Assembly (NCBI GenBank): GCA_965372015.1
Contig: CBDVAP010000016.1
Location: 1-35,476, forward strand
Length of the DNA stretch: 35,476 nucleotides
Origin: JACZSB01 sp965372015
GTDB lineage: Bacteria > Fidelibacterota > Marinisomatia > SCGC-AAA003-L08 > TS1B11
Direction: 5' to 3'
Shown: in pieces, positions 1 through 8,594 of the stretch
Layout: the number at the start of each line of letters is the position of its first letter
Position numbering within the stretch: the first letter of the stretch is position 1
Position numbers and translations under genes: made by a program
The notes under the pieces: generated by a model
Databases searched by the model: none
What the model saw: only the letters and a program-made list of their open reading frames with translations
Told to the model about the DNA's origin: nothing

Positions 1-1389
1 GGCAATGACAACGGCATTGATGTCGGGGTCGGCCAACAGGCTTTCTGTGTCGGTAGTGGCGGACTCAAACCTGAATTTGCGCCCTGCATACGCCCCGGAA
101 GCGCCGCCACTGGAAGCCACGGTCTTCAGTCGTACCCCGGCCTTTTTGAAGGCCGGGATCAGGATCCGGGTAGCATAGTTGCCGGCCCCGATTATTCCCA
201 GGACCGGTTTAGTGGGTGTGGCCGCCGCCGGATGGGCCTCGGGGATCAATTGAATGGTCCTGTCGAACATGGCCTGGGCTTCTTCATGGTATGTCAGCAG
301 GATACCCAGCACCGGCTCGCTGCCGCCGATCAGGTCATATGCTCCGGCAGCCTCTTCGAGGGGGAAGCGGTGGGAGATCAACGACCCGGTTTCCAGGCGA
401 TTCCCGGCCAGCATATCCAGCACCGCCTCAAAATTGCGCTGCGCGGTCCAGCGTACGTGGCCCATGGGGTAATCTTGGCCACCCTCTTCGTAATCCGGAT
501 CGTACCGGCCCGGTCCATAAGAGCACGATACCTGGAACGAAAGTTCCTTTTCATAAAAGTCGGCCCGCTGGAGCTCCATGCCTGCCACCCCTACCAGGAC
601 AATGCGCCCCTTTTTACGGCACATCCGGGCAGCCTGGTGGATAGGCTCATTACTGTCGGTAGATGCGGCGATGATCACCCCGTCCACCCCACGGCCACGG
701 GAGAAAGCCCGGGCGGCGGCCATAGGATCTTCTCCCTTTGAAAGGTCGACAGTGTCAGCGCCATATCTCTGGGCCAGCTCCACCCTGGCGGAATCAAAGT
801 CCAACCCCAGCACCCGGCAGCCCTGGGCCTTGAGCAACTGGACCGCCAGCAGCCCTACCAGGCCCAGCCCAGTGACCACGAATGCTTCGCCGAGTGTGGG
901 TTGAGCCAGTCGTAGCCCTTGCAAGGCAACGGCAGCCAGCACGGTGAAGGCCGCGTCATCATCTGACACGCCCTCCGGCACCTGGGCGCAAAGATTTGCC
1001 GGCACCCGTACCACCTCGGCGTGGTGACCATTAGATACTACGCGATCACCTGCCTGGAAGCCCTTTACGCCGACGCCTACTTCCAACACGTCACCTACGT
1101 TGCAATAACCCAGCGGGAGGGGCTGGTCCAGCTTGCCCTTAACGGCTTCCATGGCGGGAAACAGGCCATCGGCCTTGATCTTTTCCAGTACCTGGCGCAC
1201 CTTCTCCGGCTGCCGGCGGGCCTTGTCCAGCAGGTTGGCCCGGGCAAACTCCACCAGCCTACCTTCCGTGCCGAGAGAGATGATACTTCGGTGGGTGCGG
1301 ACCAGTAAATGCCCGGCCGTCACATTCGGGGCGGGGATATCTGCCAGCTCAGTATCGCCGGTCTTGAGATGTTGCAGTATTTGTTTCAT
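1..1389 (-). CDS. Bi-domain oxidoreductase: zinc-type alcohol dehydrogenase fused to Gfo/Idh/MocA domain (3' end outside window)
   Basis: Open on the minus strand from an ATG at 1389 to the window edge (463 codons, no stop), so the C-terminus lies off the left end. Residues 1 to about 385 read as a medium-chain dehydrogenase: an N-terminal GroES-like part (SIISLGTEG; PLGYCNVGDVLEVG), then a Rossmann nucleotide-binding stretch (VVTGLGLVGLLAVQLLKAQG). From about residue 397 a second Rossmann fold begins (VLGIIGAGNYATRILIPAF), typical of Gfo/Idh/MocA oxidoreductases. This fused architecture is known from polysaccharide clusters, where it is thought to oxidise or reduce a sugar nucleotide; the substrate here is unknown. 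It is the last gene of the minus-strand locus in the window, 72 bp after the N-acyltransferase gene. The overlapping plus-strand frames between 216 and 1515 are antisense artefacts. Confidence 0.85.
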   Translation of the reverse strand, partial: MKQILQHLKTGDTELADIPAPNVTAGHLLVRTHRSIISLGTEGRLVEFARANLLDKARRQPEKVRQVLEKIKADGLFPAMEAVKGKLDQPLPLGYCNVGDVLEVGVGVKGFQAGDRVVSNGHHAEVVRVPANLCAQVPEGVSDDDAAFTVLAAVALQGLRLAQPTLGEAFVVTGLGLVGLLAVQLLKAQGCRVLGLDFDSARVELAQRYGADTVDLSKGEDPMAAARAFSRGRGVDGVIIAASTDSNEPIHQAARMCRKKGRIVLVGVAGMELQRADFYEKELSFQVSCSYGPGRYDPDYEEGGQDYPMGHVRWTAQRNFEAVLDMLAGNRLETGSLISHRFPLEEAAGAYDLIGGSEPVLGILLTYHEEAQAMFDRTIQLIPEAHPAAATPTKPVLGIIGAGNYATRILIPAFKKAGVRLKTVASSGGASGAYAGRKFRFESATTDTESLLADPDINAVVIA

Positions 1390-1461
1390 CTGGGTTTCGA
1401 GTTTCCCTCTTCTTTGACATTGCGTCCAGAGTATTATTTTGGTGACAACAACAGCGAAATG

Positions 1462-2301
1462 CTAGTCGTAAATCGTGTTACCAAAACGCATCTGGCGTTC
1501 AAGTTCCTCGTATAGTTCCTTGCCGTTGATCAGAAAAAACGGCGATAGATAGTGGTTGTAAATCGTATATGCCTCTTTTTTCACATACTTGCGCACGAAC
1601 TTTTCCGGGTTCGCCCGTGCCACAACGGCCAGGTCATGCACATGGGTGCGCACGATGTGTTCTTTCCCTTCCACGGTGACACATTTCTTTTCATATACCT
1701 TGGGTTCATTGACCGCGACAGGGAACGCGTCACGATTGCATTCCTCGACCGTGTGAACCATCGACAAGTAACTCATTGGTACACCGATTCCGATGACTTT
1801 TACATCATGCTCCAATAACTTGACAAAAGGGCTCTCCGGTCCGAACGGAAGATCGAACAGATGATGTCCGCCCAAAACTAAATCCGCGATCTTACCTATT
1901 GTCGCGACCGACTTTGTGGGATGCAAACTCCGTTTGCTGCCCTTGTAACGGCGAATACGCTCCGACAACAAGCCCATGCCCGACGGTGTCCGCTTGGCAT
2001 TAAACGGTTTCTCCATCTTCATCCACTCTTTTGAAAGATCGCGAATGAAAGTCGGAGCGCTGACACTGCCGTCCGGTCCCACAATCTCCAGCAGCATCTC
2101 AAGCAATTCCAAGGGATTCAGAGCTGTCCTGATCATGCCCAGCGATCCATGCACAAACACATGGTCGCCCGCCTGAACCCCAAGTCGGTTGACGAGAATG
2201 ACCTTGTATTTTTCTTTATCCAGAGGGGGTAGCCAGGAAACAAGGCGCTTTCTGAAATTGTATTCCAGCTTTTTCGCTTTGGCGCGGTTCTCTTTATTCA
2301 A
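1462..2301 (-). CDS. AAC(3)-family N-acyltransferase
   Basis: 279 aa, close to the usual length of the aminoglycoside 3-N-acetyltransferase / FrbF fold. Family signatures visible: DHVFVHGSLG (46-55), the GPDGSVSAPTF strand region (75-85), LHPTKSVATIG with the conserved His127, and SMVHTVEE with His183, matching the 'HxxxE' acyl-transfer region of the family. Enzymes of this fold move an acyl group from acyl-CoA to an amine. In a polysaccharide cluster the likely substrate is an amino sugar or sugar nucleotide rather than an antibiotic, so it should not be read as a resistance gene. It starts 32 bp after the polysaccharide deacetylase, and the two could act in sequence on the same amino sugar (inference). 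Confidence 0.85.
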   Translation of the reverse strand: MNKENRAKAKKLEYNFRKRLVSWLPPLDKEKYKVILVNRLGVQAGDHVFVHGSLGMIRTALNPLELLEMLLEIVGPDGSVSAPTFIRDLSKEWMKMEKPFNAKRTPSGMGLLSERIRRYKGSKRSLHPTKSVATIGKIADLVLGGHHLFDLPFGPESPFVKLLEHDVKVIGIGVPMSYLSMVHTVEECNRDAFPVAVNEPKVYEKKCVTVEGKEHIVRTHVHDLAVVARANPEKFVRKYVKKEAYTIYNHYLSPFFLINGKELYEELERQMRFGNTIYD

Positions 2302-2333
2302 TAATTTCGCCAGAATCTTACGAACAAATATCC

Positions 2334-3476
2334 TTATGGCATCATCCCTTTTCTCTTGTGTAGGTCCCCTTGGAACATGGGCGTCAAAGGCCCCTCTGAA
2401 AAGTCCGGCACCCCCGTTCGGACCACTGCCCTGTCATCCAAGTGTGTCGAAACAAATTCTCCCAGATTCCAGTATTCAACATTGCCCAGAGTGGATATGC
2501 TTCGGAACAGGTCATGAAACTGTTCCGGGCAGTGCGTCATTTTCGAGTGCCCAATCAGCATCACAGGAACATACTCGTCGGTTTCGCCGATTTCACTCGA
2601 TGCCTTGGTGATCATCTTCATCAATGTCCTGGTACTCATCGTGTTAAAATCAGCCATGTAGTAATTGCGACTCAAGATCTTCATGATCTTTGCAATAACA
2701 CTCATATCTTTCTCACAGATCTTTGTCGGGTAGCGCTTTGCAACAATCGTACGGTTCTTCAGATACTTCGGATTCCTATATTTCAAAAATGCCAACGGAT
2801 TCCGCAAGGTATAAATCGGTATCTCATAACACAGCCCGTCCTCTGCCTCAGAGGACAGGCTCTCCCGGATTGGCCAGGCGCGAAACGCATGCGGTACCTT
2901 GCGGTAGTCGAAACGGCCGTATGTGTTCTGCATTTTGCTGCCCGGCACCACACTGCTGTCGCAGCAGAAACCAAGCCGGGTGAAAAGCGGAAGGAAGTGC
3001 TTCGGGTCCTGGAGGGACCACGCGCCAGCTCGAAAACTGTTACACGCATAGTCGTGCCGCACCGGGCGCAGTAATTCCTCAAGAAAGCATTTCCCTGAAA
3101 CCAGGATTTTCTCAATGACCTCCGACGGTAAAAGGCTGATATCACAGCAGTCAACATCCAATTGAAAACGCCCATCAATATACTTCGCATTGCGCCAAGT
3201 CGGGTGATAATGCAACTGCACATCATGTCCGCGCCGGACAGCATCAACCAACTGGTGCCTGATCTTGTCATTATCCTCGGCCAAAGCATTCTCAGGGGAA
3301 GCAAAGCGGCTGTAACCCATGTACTGACCATATTCAAAAAAAAGAGAAAGTTTCGCAGAATACTGATCGAAGACATCCAACAGCGCGTTGGTTGGGGCGA
3401 TCTGTTCACGGCCCACATTGCCGGAACCGTCTCCAAAAAGCTCATAATCAAGGGAGAATATCAGTGCAAGTGGCAT
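2334..3476 (-). CDS. Polysaccharide deacetylase-like protein (NodB fold, CE4-type)
   Basis: 380 aa, with no signal peptide visible. Residues place it in the NodB-fold deacetylases: an early strand SLDYELFGDG (Asp10 and Glu12, the place of the family TFDD motif), GHDVQLHYHP (His84, His89, His91, the metal-binding H-rich motif), FRAGAW (Arg149, motif 3) and a C-terminal IGHSKM (motif 5 His). It resembles the subgroup seen in O-antigen and exopolysaccharide loci that lacks an extracellular targeting signal, so it probably acts on a lipid-linked or nucleotide sugar in the cytoplasm. Its start codon overlaps the stop of the upstream GT4 by one base, so the two are very likely co-translated. The AAC(3)-type acyltransferase follows. 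Confidence 0.8.
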   Translation of the reverse strand: MPLALIFSLDYELFGDGSGNVGREQIAPTNALLDVFDQYSAKLSLFFEYGQYMGYSRFASPENALAEDNDKIRHQLVDAVRRGHDVQLHYHPTWRNAKYIDGRFQLDVDCCDISLLPSEVIEKILVSGKCFLEELLRPVRHDYACNSFRAGAWSLQDPKHFLPLFTRLGFCCDSSVVPGSKMQNTYGRFDYRKVPHAFRAWPIRESLSSEAEDGLCYEIPIYTLRNPLAFLKYRNPKYLKNRTIVAKRYPTKICEKDMSVIAKIMKILSRNYYMADFNTMSTRTLMKMITKASSEIGETDEYVPVMLIGHSKMTHCPEQFHDLFRSISTLGNVEYWNLGEFVSTHLDDRAVVRTGVPDFSEGPLTPMFQGDLHKRKGMMP

Positions 3477-4612
3477 TACTGTCCGTTTTGTTTCAATGAT
3501 CTGTCACTTCTGGATGAGCACGAGCGCAAACTCTCGCGATAGATTTCCATAATACGTTCGGACGAGTTTACCACGGCATTCGCCCGCAATCTAGTGCGAT
3601 AATCCTCGATGTTCCTTAGCGCATGCGCGATGCTTTCGATCATCGCATCCGTGTCCCTGGAACGAAACAGAATGCATTCGTCTGGGCGGTCAACTGCATC
3701 GCTGGCGATCACAGGCACCCCTAGGTGAAGACATTCGCGAATGCTGATTGAATCACCATCGGTGACCGTGGGGCGCACAAACAGATCGCTCTTTGCATAA
3801 AGAGCCACCGCATGAAACGGCTCCTCGATAATCAACCAGTTCTTTTCGAGCCCCAGCTCGCGGCGGGCACGCAAAATGCTCTCGCGGTGTTCCTCGTCAT
3901 AGGTCCCGCTGACAACAGTATAAAGGCCAGATTGCGGAAAGCTTTCCTTTAAGGCTTTCGCCAGGGACACAACCATGTCGAAGGAATATACGTGCATCCC
4001 TTTCACGAAATAGCCGAACCAGCCATGCGTACCAACAATAGGAGAAAGAGAGCGAAGGAACTCCTTGATTTCGGGAGATAGGTGGTCGGGGTTTGTGTGA
4101 AGAGCGGTGGGGGGCAGAAAAGCCGAGGCAACGGTTATTGCGTCCTTGCGAACGCCGATATCGATCAGCCAGCGGGCTATGCGGTTGCTAACGCAAAATA
4201 CATGGTGCGCCCGACGCAAGCTGTGTCTCAGTAACCAGCGTAAAATAGCGGGAATATAATCATAGCGCCGCATTAGCTTCTCACTATGAATCGTAAGGAG
4301 CGCCTTTTTTCTGCGCAAGGAGGAGATGAAGAGCGCGGAGATGACGACCGCCATCCCATTGTTGTGGAAATGAATGACCGGTTCGCGCACCGTCAGAAGA
4401 AACTTGATCCCTGCCCACGCAGTTGCCCCGATCGGCACTACGTGCCGCTCAGGGATCGTCTTTCCCAACTGGTCGTAGACCTGATAGGGAATACCTTCCT
4501 TGCGAGCGATCTCAGTGAGGCGCTCCACATGCACGCCGACCCCGCCATAGGGTGGGGGAAGTGCCGCATAAATGGCGATCCTGTCGCTTGGTACGAATTG
4601 ATCCCGCCTCAT
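3476..4612 (-). CDS. Glycosyltransferase family 4-like protein
   Basis: 378 aa with GT-B architecture. The N-terminal half has IAIYAALPPPYGGVGVHVERL (residues 13-33), a glycine-rich acceptor-side loop. The C-terminal half carries DLFVRPTVTDGDSISIRECL and the following LGVPVIASDAV, the E-x7-E-like nucleotide-sugar site of GT4 enzymes in a slightly divergent form (GDSISIRE). It would add one sugar to the growing lipid-linked oligosaccharide on the cytoplasmic face. Its start overlaps the stop of the acyltransferase by four bases and its stop overlaps the deacetylase start by one, so it sits inside one tightly packed transcript. Donor and acceptor cannot be told from the sequence. Confidence 0.85.
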   Translation of the reverse strand: MRRDQFVPSDRIAIYAALPPPYGGVGVHVERLTEIARKEGIPYQVYDQLGKTIPERHVVPIGATAWAGIKFLLTVREPVIHFHNNGMAVVISALFISSLRRKKALLTIHSEKLMRRYDYIPAILRWLLRHSLRRAHHVFCVSNRIARWLIDIGVRKDAITVASAFLPPTALHTNPDHLSPEIKEFLRSLSPIVGTHGWFGYFVKGMHVYSFDMVVSLAKALKESFPQSGLYTVVSGTYDEEHRESILRARRELGLEKNWLIIEEPFHAVALYAKSDLFVRPTVTDGDSISIRECLHLGVPVIASDAVDRPDECILFRSRDTDAMIESIAHALRNIEDYRTRLRANAVVNSSERIMEIYRESLRSCSSRSDRSLKQNGQ

Positions 4613-5037
4613 TCTTTTAGGTTCTCGCTATGACTGCGGTACAAATCCTTTTTTTCAAGCCTCTCTTCCGGTGGATATAGCGCCTTCTCGTGCTCCAGTA
4701 TCTCTTCCAGAGCCCAGCGCGTTTTCCGCACCCTTGCCGGGACCCCGCCGGCGACAGTATAGGGCGGGACGGTCTTCGTTACCAGAGTGCCAGCCGCTAC
4801 AATTGCGCCGCGGCCAATCGTGACGCCCTTAAGCACAGTTACTCTGCTACCAATCCACACATCGTCACCCACAGAGATCGCCTTGAAGCTGTAGATGCCA
4901 AAAGGGTCAAATACGAAGTTCCTGCCGTACGAGTGGAAACACGGACGCAACAAGTACATAAGTCCGCGCCGGTAACCCTTTCTCAGTATACAGATAAACC
5001 CGCCCGGTAACCTTGCGCATCGAGATATTAATTTCAT
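4609..5037 (-). CDS. Hexapeptide-repeat acyltransferase, internally shortened (possibly inactive)
   Basis: 142 aa. The N-terminus (FDPFGIYSFKAISVGDDV, 43-60) and C-terminus (WIGSRVTVLKGVTIGRGAIV, 61-80; VPPYTVAGGVPARV) are both typical of WbbJ/maltose-O-acetyltransferase-like left-handed beta-helix O-acetyltransferases. Full family members have roughly 60-65 further residues between these blocks, holding extra coils and the catalytic His of the 'GxH(N/R)' loop. Here the two parts are joined in frame at a 'GDDV|WIG' sequence, which occurs in both coils of normal members, so recombination between internal repeats is the simplest explanation. The reading frame is intact, so it may still be translated, but activity is doubtful. 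It lies 33 bp after a GT4 and overlaps the next GT4 by four bases. Confidence 0.75.
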   Translation of the reverse strand: MKLISRCARLPGGFICILRKGYRRGLMYLLRPCFHSYGRNFVFDPFGIYSFKAISVGDDVWIGSRVTVLKGVTIGRGAIVAAGTLVTKTVPPYTVAGGVPARVRKTRWALEEILEHEKALYPPEERLEKKDLYRSHSENLKE

Positions 5038-5070
5038 TGTTCATTTTCCAATTTGCGATTTGATCCGGTA

Positions 5071-6249
5071 TCAAAATCGACCGGAAAGTACGTCTTCAAA
5101 TAGACTGATCATTGCATCTGCCCGCTTCCCAGTCCGAAACTTCTCGGCCTGCTGACGACCCAGAGTGATCGCCGATGTGATTTCTTGCTGGGAGCGGTTC
5201 AGAGTTTTCAGTACCGCCTCCCGAAATGCCTGCGGCTCTTCGGGTGGTACCATTATCGAATGAGTCCCTTCCAGAACCTCAGGGATACCTTCAACATGGG
5301 TCGCTACTATGGGCAACCCCGCCGCCAGCGCTTCGGCCAAGGCCAGTCCAAACCCCTCGATTCTGGCCGGATGAACCAGCACATCCGACGAAACCATAAG
5401 ACGCGGCACATCGTCGCGACGTCCGCAAAAGCGCACTCTACTTGCCAGCCCATCTTGCTCAATGCGAGCCTTCAGGCGTTCCAGCAAACCAGCGTCATCT
5501 GGAAAGAAGTCCTCAGGGAAATCTTCGCCGCCCACATAAAGAACTGTCAAATCCTCCTTCTCAAGAACGGATCGCAGCGCTTCATAGATCGTATCAATTC
5601 CCTTGCGCTTCAACAAGCGCCCGACAAAGAGCGCAATACGGCTATTCCTCAGAATCCCAAGTTCATCTCTCACCGCGTCTCGATCAGACACAGCTTCGAA
5701 ACAGTCATTCGGGATCGCGTTCAGAACTGTGCGCGTTCGATTAGCATGGGTATCGGAATACTCCACCCAGTGCCTTGCCGCGTCGTTGGAGATCGCATAA
5801 AAACGTGTGCTTCGGTTACTACGAACCGAATATCGCCAGAGTTTGTATTTGGTCGTATTGTAACGCTCTTTCATAAAGACATCATGAATCCCGGCAACAT
5901 GCCGCGCCCCTGTTCCCCGCGTCACCCAAGCTGCCAGAACCGTCGGCGACACCATGGAGGTCTCAATAATATCGTACCCCTCTTCACGAATCAATCTTCT
6001 CAGCCTCAGAATCGCAGGAAACATGCTCACAATCGGGGGATGAATCTTCATGCCGAGAAAACGCACTTGTGGGATGCCCCGGCGCAGCAAATCCTGCTTT
6101 GCCCCGGCAACACCCGGCAGGTCCTTGGTGTACATGCTCAGGATATCCGCATGAATGCCGCGTTTGTTCAGTTCCGCCGCCAGTTCCACCGCTAGGCGTT
6201 CCGCCCCGCCGAGCTGATAGAACTGGGTCATGAAAATGAGGACCTTCAT
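5071..6249 (-). CDS. Glycosyltransferase family 4
   Basis: 392 aa with a full GT-B/GT4 layout. The N-terminus is MKVLIFMTQFYQLGGAERLA, with the GGAE acceptor-loop motif. The linker and donor domain show ALFVGRLLKRKGIDTIYEAL, then the donor-binding stretch HPARIEGFGLALAEALAAG followed by PIVATHVEGIPEVL, which holds the E-x7-E pair. A retaining sugar transferase that uses a nucleotide sugar at the inner membrane is the family expectation; the sugar is unknown. It begins 21 bp after the stop of the multi-pass membrane protein and is followed by the shortened acyltransferase, all in the same direction. Confidence 0.9.
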   Translation of the reverse strand: MKVLIFMTQFYQLGGAERLAVELAAELNKRGIHADILSMYTKDLPGVAGAKQDLLRRGIPQVRFLGMKIHPPIVSMFPAILRLRRLIREEGYDIIETSMVSPTVLAAWVTRGTGARHVAGIHDVFMKERYNTTKYKLWRYSVRSNRSTRFYAISNDAARHWVEYSDTHANRTRTVLNAIPNDCFEAVSDRDAVRDELGILRNSRIALFVGRLLKRKGIDTIYEALRSVLEKEDLTVLYVGGEDFPEDFFPDDAGLLERLKARIEQDGLASRVRFCGRRDDVPRLMVSSDVLVHPARIEGFGLALAEALAAGLPIVATHVEGIPEVLEGTHSIMVPPEEPQAFREAVLKTLNRSQQEITSAITLGRQQAEKFRTGKRADAMISLFEDVLSGRF

Positions 6250-6270
6250 ACTTTTTCCCGCTTCATCAAA

Positions 6271-7785
6271 TCACCTATTTATCGTCGCTATTGCCCATGC
6301 CAGATGGACAAAAACCACCACAGCCAACCAGCCTATCGCTATACCCCGTACACTCTTGCGCATGCCTTTTTCTCGCGTGTCGGGCACGGCGGCCAGGATC
6401 ATCATAACAGGCATGAACTGGGCAAGGTGGCGTTGTTCCAGGGATGTTGCCACAACAATCAGAACATTCATTAACAGGTAGACTGCCAGGAATAGCAAGG
6501 GGGTGAACTGTTTTCGGTCTTTGAGGAATGCCCCGATGATTATTATGAACCCGGCGAAAACCAATGGGAGCACGAGAACCTGGTATATGCCGTGGTATCC
6601 CTTGATTAGGTGATAATCAATTGCGCCGCTCTTGAAATAGCCCCATAGCGGCATTGGAAAGATCATCATTGAACCACTGCCCAGGACTAGCCGGATGGGC
6701 ATCGGCTGATTAACGATCATCCGCATGGCGATCGAATCCTCCCGCGAAGACTTCGCGGCAAAAACTACATAGCCTGCAGTCGCATCGAATCGAAATCCCT
6801 GGGAAATCTTTATGTAATTTATAAGATAGGAACTCGCGAATAGCAGGGCAATTAAAACCATACCTGCCGCAAAGAGCCGCACCGTATTCAGGCGCCTCTT
6901 CCTGAACCAAAACAGGAAGGCCAGGAACCAAAACAAACCGAGTAGAACAATCGACTCGAACCGCAGATACGCCATGGCGGTAACGGAAATGCCTGTGAGT
7001 ACGCCGGCCAGAAGCAGGTTTCTTGATGTGGGACGATGAAGCCAGCGGACGAGGCCCCAGATGACCAACACGTTGAAGAAGGTTGTGAAACAGTCGCGGA
7101 GGAATACCGAGCCGAATAGGATAAATAGCCCACAAACGGCGAAGAGCGTTCCTACCCGACGCAGCCGCCATGCGTCGTTGCCGAACAACTCACGTGCCGT
7201 GCGCACGGTGATCGCACCCGTCAGGCCCATCACCAATGCGTTGAACATCACCCCCGTGTAAAGACCGAACTTGAATCCAAGCCACCATGTCGCGGCATAG
7301 ACCTGCTGCCAGATCAGTACCGCAAGCGGCGCGTTGAAAAGCGGATGGATGTCCGCCATCGTTGTGAACGGTGGCGAAGCGGCAATTTGATTGTAGAAAG
7401 TCGGGGCATCGATCGTGCTCTGTACTACGCCGAACACCAAAAGTGAATACTGCTGCGCCAGTCCTCCCACAAACACGCACACACCATAAGTCAGCATAAA
7501 TGCCCGCTGCTCGGCTCTGCCACTGGGGAAGAGGAGGCTAACTACCGAAATTCCAACGATATGAAATAGAAAAGCTACAAAAAAGGCATCGATAGTTCCG
7601 TTGGCATAGCCCTGCATCCCGCTGCCGGCCACAGCCAACAGAACGGACAAAGAGCCGCCAATCGAACCCAACCCGCTGCTCGTGGCGGATCTGTTAAGTC
7701 CCGTAGCGTCACGGTCCCCCCGCTCCTCGCCAGGGGAGTCGTTTGGCCTTGGTTCAGTCTGGTCAAATCCCATTACATCATTCAA
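6271..7785 (-). CDS. Multi-pass membrane protein, candidate O-antigen polymerase or GT-C glycosyltransferase
   Basis: 504 aa with about ten to twelve hydrophobic segments, preceded by a hydrophilic N-terminus of about 40 residues. After the third segment there is a loop with DAPTFYNQIA (Asp126), followed by NAPLAVLIWQ, reminiscent of the first periplasmic loop of GT-C/GT39-like enzymes where an acidic residue is catalytic; this is a weak resemblance. No other Wzy candidate is visible in the locus, so a polymerase role is also possible. The codon at 7785 is TTG, preceded at 4 nt by AGAGGTG; the first in-frame ATG is at 7773 with no good ribosome-binding site, so a TTG start is preferred. The IS481 remnant lies directly upstream, so its promoter may have been rearranged. 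Confidence 0.7.
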   Translation of the reverse strand: MNDVMGFDQTEPRPNDSPGEERGDRDATGLNRSATSSGLGSIGGSLSVLLAVAGSGMQGYANGTIDAFFVAFLFHIVGISVVSLLFPSGRAEQRAFMLTYGVCVFVGGLAQQYSLLVFGVVQSTIDAPTFYNQIAASPPFTTMADIHPLFNAPLAVLIWQQVYAATWWLGFKFGLYTGVMFNALVMGLTGAITVRTARELFGNDAWRLRRVGTLFAVCGLFILFGSVFLRDCFTTFFNVLVIWGLVRWLHRPTSRNLLLAGVLTGISVTAMAYLRFESIVLLGLFWFLAFLFWFRKRRLNTVRLFAAGMVLIALLFASSYLINYIKISQGFRFDATAGYVVFAAKSSREDSIAMRMIVNQPMPIRLVLGSGSMMIFPMPLWGYFKSGAIDYHLIKGYHGIYQVLVLPLVFAGFIIIIGAFLKDRKQFTPLLFLAVYLLMNVLIVVATSLEQRHLAQFMPVMMILAAVPDTREKGMRKSVRGIAIGWLAVVVFVHLAWAIATINR

Positions 7786-7892
7786 GCAACACCTCTTATT
7801 ATTATCCGTGCTCTCGGTGTGCGCCGTGGTTAAATCTTCCTAGATCATCCCCTCAATTGTAGTCCTCCATACCCCTCTGGACTAATTAGCGG

Positions 7893-8497
7893 TTAATTTA
7901 AGATAGACCTCAACACTTCATAAGGAGTTTTCCATCAAAAGCACTCTGGGGTCCATCAAGGTTATAAAACCGCTCCCACGACTCAAGTTTTCTATTCAAA
8001 TCCACATCATCTGCATAAGTCTGCAACTGGCAGACTTCCTCCTGATCAGTGCGATGTGATCTCTCGACTTTCCCATCCGGTTGTAGTGACCGGGGCTTGA
8101 TATAAACGTGCCTCATCCCTTGGTCCTCAACATATCAATGGAACCGGGCTTGGAACTCTTGCCCTCTGTCCGTTCTGATGGTATTGAGGATCTGGTATGC
8201 ACTTGATTTTGATATACTGATCTTGTGATAGCGGTCCAGGCACCACATGATGCGCTCAGGACCTAATTGATAGGTGCGCCTTATCTGAACAACTTTCGCA
8301 ACAACTTGTGGGGGTATCCGTTTGGAGTGAGTACAGGCTACCGGTTTCTTCTCCTCAGTCCGGCCATTCCTTCTCTTTTATAGACTTTCTTCCAGAAATA
8401 GAAGATAGCCATAGGCGCTTCAAATTCTCTCCACGCCTTTATGTCGTTGCCACAATCACGAGCTCCTGTACGGCCAACTTCATAAAACCTCAACTCA
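7893..8497 (-). pseudogene. Degraded IS481-family transposase
   Basis: Reading the minus strand across frames recovers pieces of an IS481-type transposase in the right order: a helix-turn-helix part ending KKVYKREGMAGLRRR, then after a frame change QIRRTYQLGPERIMWCLDRY, then YQILN joined directly to TIRTDRGQEFQARFH, a stop, then MRHVYIKPRSLQPDGKVERS and HRTDQEEV, with a last frame change giving KTPYEVLRSIL before a stop at 7893. The stretch that should carry the first catalytic Asp (roughly 80 codons between YQILN and RTDRG) is deleted; the second Asp and the Glu in KVERSH remain. In-frame stops and at least two frameshifts make it inactive. Terminal inverted repeats and the exact 5' end could not be defined. 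It separates the GT2/GT75 pair from the membrane-protein/GT4 genes. Confidence 0.85.
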
Positions 8498-8594
8498 TCT
8501 CAAACTAGTCTCCGGACAACTATTTCCGCTGAACAGCTCTCCTATTTGACTCATGAATATCAGTGGCCGAGCCCATGTTTCCGCGCTTTCCAAC

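Noticed and set aside
216..1515. Several plus-strand frames of 60-170 codons
   Set aside because: The minus strand here is one uninterrupted dehydrogenase with clear motifs, so these are antisense shadows.
1462..2301. Antibiotic resistance gene reading of the AAC(3)-family protein
   Set aside because: It is embedded in a glycan locus after a deacetylase; family members in such loci act on other amines, and nothing shows aminoglycoside specificity.
5185..6195. A 336-codon plus-strand frame
   Set aside because: Antisense to a GT4 with complete motifs; the translation has no domain or signal.
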